A stretch of 51,159 nt of DNA, taken from positions 1-51,159 of the forward strand of contig NZ_GG667191.1 of assembly GCF_000159635.1 (NCBI RefSeq), written 5' to 3'. This document shows positions 47,113 through 51,159 of the stretch, in pieces (the first letter of the stretch is position 1; every line of letters begins with the position of its first letter). The position numbers and the translations under genes are program-made. The DNA comes from Corynebacterium lipophiloflavum DSM 44291. GTDB taxonomy: Bacteria > Actinomycetota > Actinomycetes > Mycobacteriales > Mycobacteriaceae. Under the pieces are notes generated by a model. It was given only the letters and a program-made list of their open reading frames with translations, made no database searches and was not told the origin of the DNA.

Positions 47113-47160
47113 GCGCGTGCGCCACTCAATGCTCCCGTCGGAAGCAGGCGGCGCACGCGC
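47113..47160. repeat. 11-bp perfect inverted repeat, 26-nt loop
   Basis: GCGCGTGCGCC at 47113-47123 and GGCGCACGCGC at 47150-47160. It lies in the 259-bp gap between the Doc-like gene and the secreted protein and is not followed by a U-run in either direction. Confidence 0.6.
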
Positions 47161-47237
47161 AGGTTGCAGCTCTTCCGCCACAGTGCCCAGCGGAAATCAC
47201 ACAAGCAACTGCTGCCACAACTGCATCAAAAATAACA

Positions 47238-47269
47238 TGCGTAACGCAGGGGCGCCAGCGCTGGCCCCT
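47238..47269 (-). terminator. Possible terminator of the RHH/Doc-like pair
   Basis: On the minus strand a GC stem overlapping the toxin stop (AGGGGCCAGC with GCTGGCGCCCCT) is followed by a short TGCG-TTA-CGCA hairpin and then TGTTATTTTT. Confidence 0.4.
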
Positions 47270-47537
47270 AGTGCTGTTCCACCCAGTCCAAGTAGACCCG
47301 GCGAACCACCTCCGCGAAACCCGCATTTGCACCGGTCAAGGGCTGCAGTTTCGAGACGGTGGCGGCGAGCGCTGCGGCCGCAGCGGGGGCGGAATCGAAA
47401 ACCGGCACCCCGTGCACGCGCGCGCCTGGCACGGCCGCGGCCGCGCACAGGCTCGGAAATGACCTCACGCGCACCCGCGCGACCTCGCAGTACTCGTCGG
47501 CAATCGCGAGGAGCTGTTCGGGGCTAAGGGGTCTCAT
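47268..47537 (-). CDS. Short Doc/Fic-like putative toxin with degenerate active site
   Basis: An 89-residue protein coupled to an RHH-type gene. It aligns by eye with the core of Doc (death-on-curing) toxins: the VRSFPSLCAAAAVPGA segment matches the family's V-R-D-x-G-x-L-x-A-A-x-A-x-P, then AAAAALAATVSKLQPL and GANAGFAEVVRRVYLDW. The Fic motif H-P-F-x-D-G-N-K-R reads Q-P-L-T-G-A-N-A-G, so the catalytic His and the nucleotide-binding residues are missing. It is also shorter than Doc (about 125 residues). It could be an inactivated toxin or a repurposed partner. The ATG lies inside the antitoxin gene. Confidence 0.5.
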   Translation of the reverse strand: MRPLSPEQLLAIADEYCEVARVRVRSFPSLCAAAAVPGARVHGVPVFDSAPAAAAALAATVSKLQPLTGANAGFAEVVRRVYLDWVEQH

Positions 47538-47748
47538 CGCCGCGTGACTGCCGGATCCGCGCCTCGGTCGCGGCGTAGGCCGCCGAATGGGTGCGTGCGA
47601 GTGCGGTGACGTGGGCGTCGTCAAGCAAGCGCGCCGCAGCGGTGACCACCGACCGTCGCGCCGCTTCCTGCTTCGAGCAACCCCACGCCGAAGCGAGCAA
47701 GACAAGCGCCTTGTCCTCGTCTGCCGTGAGCCTGAGTGTCATTGCCAT
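47524..47748 (-). CDS. Ribbon-helix-helix (CopG-like) antitoxin-type regulator
   Basis: A 74-residue protein. MTLRLTADEDKALVLLAS is the DNA-contacting strand and first helix, and GCSKQEAARRSVVTAAARLL the second, the standard RHH pattern; the C-terminal tail (ALARTHSAAYAATEARIRQS) would bind the partner. It overlaps the Doc-like gene by 14 nt in the antitoxin-first order typical of type II modules, and is divergent from gyrA. ATG 47748 is used; 47742 is possible. Confidence 0.7.
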   Translation of the reverse strand: MAMTLRLTADEDKALVLLASAWGCSKQEAARRSVVTAAARLLDDAHVTALARTHSAAYAATEARIRQSRGDETP

Positions 47749-47794
47749 ACCACTGTGATACCGCACGCCGGTGCCGAAAACCCGCACAACGCGG

Positions 47795-47800
47795 TAGAAT
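47795..47800 (+). promoter_or_regulatory. -10 box of gyrA
   Basis: TAGAAT, 30 nt upstream of the gyrA ATG, leaves a leader with AAAGG as ribosome binding site. No convincing -35 is seen. Confidence 0.5.
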
Positions 47801-47830
47801 TCGCCTGATAACCAAACAGAAAGGTGACCA

Positions 47831-50437
<2,607 letters not shown>

Positions 50438-50440
50438 TCC

Positions 50441-50779
50441 ATGGCCGCGCGAAAATTGACCGTGTCCCACATCAACCCCGCCTCGGCGTTCAAGGTCGCG
50501 TCTCTCATGGCGCTGGCGGGGTTTGTCGCCTGGATGATCGGCGTGGCGCTGGTCTACTTCTTCCTCGCTCAAACGGGCGTTGTCGAATCGGTGAACTCGC
50601 TGATCGCGGGCGTCGGCGGTGAGCCCGTCGTGGATGCGGCGCTCGCGCTCTCCACCGCCGCCCTGTTCGGGCTAGTCGGCGTCGTGGTCGCCGCGGTGCT
50701 CGCGCCGCTGGCGGCGGTGATCTACAACGCGATCGCCAACCTCACCGGCGGGATCACGGTCACACTGACTAACCGCTAG
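50441..50779 (+). CDS. DUF3566 membrane protein
   Basis: A 112-residue protein with two or three helices (VASLMALAGFVAWMIGVALVYFFLA; LSTAALFGLVGVVVAAVLAPLAAVIYNA) and a conserved start HINPASAFKVASL and end YNAIANLTGGITVTL. It is the C-terminal domain equivalent of mycobacterial Rv0007, always just after gyrA in actinobacteria. Function unknown; probably co-transcribed with gyrA. Confidence 0.92.
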   Translation: MAARKLTVSHINPASAFKVASLMALAGFVAWMIGVALVYFFLAQTGVVESVNSLIAGVGGEPVVDAALALSTAALFGLVGVVVAAVLAPLAAVIYNAIANLTGGITVTLTNR

Positions 50780-50782
50780 CTC

Positions 50783-50851
50783 GCTTATCGACGCTCAACC
50801 CAGCGTGGCGCCAAAAGTTACGGGGAAACGGTGGCAAGAGCGTCGATAAGC
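50783..50851. repeat. 14-bp perfect inverted repeat after the gyrA unit
   Basis: GCTTATCGACGCTC (50783-50796) and GAGCGTCGATAAGC (50838-50851) enclose 41 nt. It begins 4 nt after the DUF3566 stop and ends before the tRNA promoter. It could terminate gyrA transcription, but the loop is long. Confidence 0.75.
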
Positions 50852-50858
50852 AGGCGAT

Positions 50859-50888
50859 TTGTTGTTCGCGATACCGGTTGGGTAATGT
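50859..50888 (+). promoter_or_regulatory. Candidate promoter of the tRNA pair
   Basis: -35 TTGTTG (50859-50864), 18-bp spacer, -10 TAATGT (50883-50888), with the start about 9 nt before the tRNA-Ile 5' end. Confidence 0.5.
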
Positions 50889-50903
50889 TCTAACTCGTTC
50901 CCA

Positions 50904-50977
50904 GGGCCTATAGCTCAGTCGGTTAGAGCGCATCGCTGATAACGATGAGGTCGCAAGTTCGATTCTTGCTAGGCCCA
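50904..50977 (+). tRNA. tRNA-Ile (GAT)
   Basis: A 74-nt cloverleaf. Acceptor GGGCCTA/TAGGCCC with discriminator A, D-arm with AGCTCAGTCGGTTAGAGC, anticodon stem CATCG/CGATG with loop CTGATAA (GAT at 50938-50940), and TTCGATT in the T-loop. CCA is not encoded beyond the discriminator. Confidence 0.97.
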
Positions 50978-50990
50978 CAGGAACAAAAAA

Positions 50991-51063
50991 GGGGCATTAG
51001 CTCAGTTGGTAGAGCACCTGCTTTGCAAGCAGGATGTCAGGAGTTCGATTCTCCTATGCTCCA
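50991..51063 (+). tRNA. tRNA-Ala (TGC)
   Basis: A 73-nt cloverleaf. Acceptor GGGGCAT/ATGCTCC with one G-T pair, which includes the alanine identity G3-U70 position. The anticodon stem CCTGC/GCAGG has loop TTTGCAA (TGC at 51024-51026), and the T-loop is TTCGATT. It is 13 nt after tRNA-Ile and surely co-transcribed, as after gyrA in other corynebacteria and mycobacteria. Confidence 0.97.
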
Positions 51064-51071
51064 CAGGGAAC

Positions 51072-51104
51072 AAAACCGCTGGTCAGCAAAGACCAGCGGT
51101 TTTT
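51072..51104 (+). terminator. Terminator of the tRNA operon
   Basis: ACCGCTGGTC and GACCAGCGGT pair around an AGCAAA loop and are followed by TTTTCC. Confidence 0.92.
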
Positions 51105-51159
51105 CCGTATTTACCCTGGTTGGAACGGTGATACCCTCTTGCCCCAAGCGGTCACATTC

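Noticed and set aside
46638..47204. Longer reading of the DUF6918-like gene
   Set aside because: The extended frame runs antisense-free but through the secreted protein gene in another frame, with no ribosome binding site. The conserved-looking part begins at MSDLTKLL.
50769..50978. Minus-strand frame of 69 codons over tRNA-Ile
   Set aside because: It is antisense to the tRNA gene and is the usual spurious frame (GLARIELATSSL type) produced by tRNA sequence.

Overview
The window is the replication-origin region of a high-GC Corynebacterium-type actinobacterium. The gene order rpmH-dnaA-dnaN-recF-dciA-gyrB-gyrA-tRNA(Ile)-tRNA(Ala) to the right of the origin, and rnpA-yidD-yidC-rsmG-parA-parB / cwlM-trxA-trxB / sigM-murJ-DUF6049-nudix-pcnB to the left, is the mycolic-acid actinobacterial origin layout. 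The trp operon nearby, and ParB sites of the form TGTTTCACGTGAAACA, point to Corynebacterium. No species is named because the sequence alone does not settle it.

Layout. 1-2.4 kb: the start of a secreted Ser-rich protein running off the left edge, then about 2 kb without an intact gene, holding a three-frame relic of an IS3-family transposase. 2.4-6 kb: DUF5129 protein, a beta-solenoid repeat protein and an unknown protein, all on the minus strand. 6-9 kb: a sugar-ABC ATPase, a dicarboxylate/amino-acid symporter and an SdpI-like membrane protein. 9-16.3 kb: a complete trp operon (trpL attenuator, trpE-G-D-CF-B-A) translationally coupled to a Rieske-type lipoprotein. 16.3-31.8 kb: BASS-family transporter, YqgE, CCA-adding enzyme, Nudix hydrolase, DUF6049 protein, MurJ with pseudokinase tail, SigM, a frameshifted DUF222/HNH gene, trxB, trxA and the pseudo-amidase CwlM. 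31.8-37.1 kb, minus strand: a GNAT-like protein, parB, parA, rsmG, yidC, yidD, rnpA and rpmH. 37.1-40 kb: dnaA flanked by two clusters of DnaA boxes (oriC). 40-51 kb: dnaN, recF, dciA, gyrB, a hydrolase, two small minus-strand genes, a small RHH/Doc-like pair, gyrA, a DUF3566 membrane protein and two tRNA genes.

How it works together. Replication initiation (DnaA, DnaN, DciA, gyrase), segregation (ParA, ParB and four parS sites within 32 kb left of dnaA), membrane insertion (YidC/YidD) and cell-wall control (MurJ, CwlM) sit together. SigM lies beside the thioredoxin genes that its orthologues are known to control. Tryptophan synthesis is controlled by a classical leader-peptide attenuator whose transcript appears nearly leaderless. 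A recurrent architecture is a TAnnnT -10 box placed 6-8 nt before the start codon, implying leaderless mRNAs for about nine transcription units. Most of the window is well-known core genome. The less ordinary items are the parS sites fused to terminators and a promoter, the beta-solenoid protein, the degenerate Doc-like pair, the frameshifted HNH gene and several unexplained long inverted repeats.
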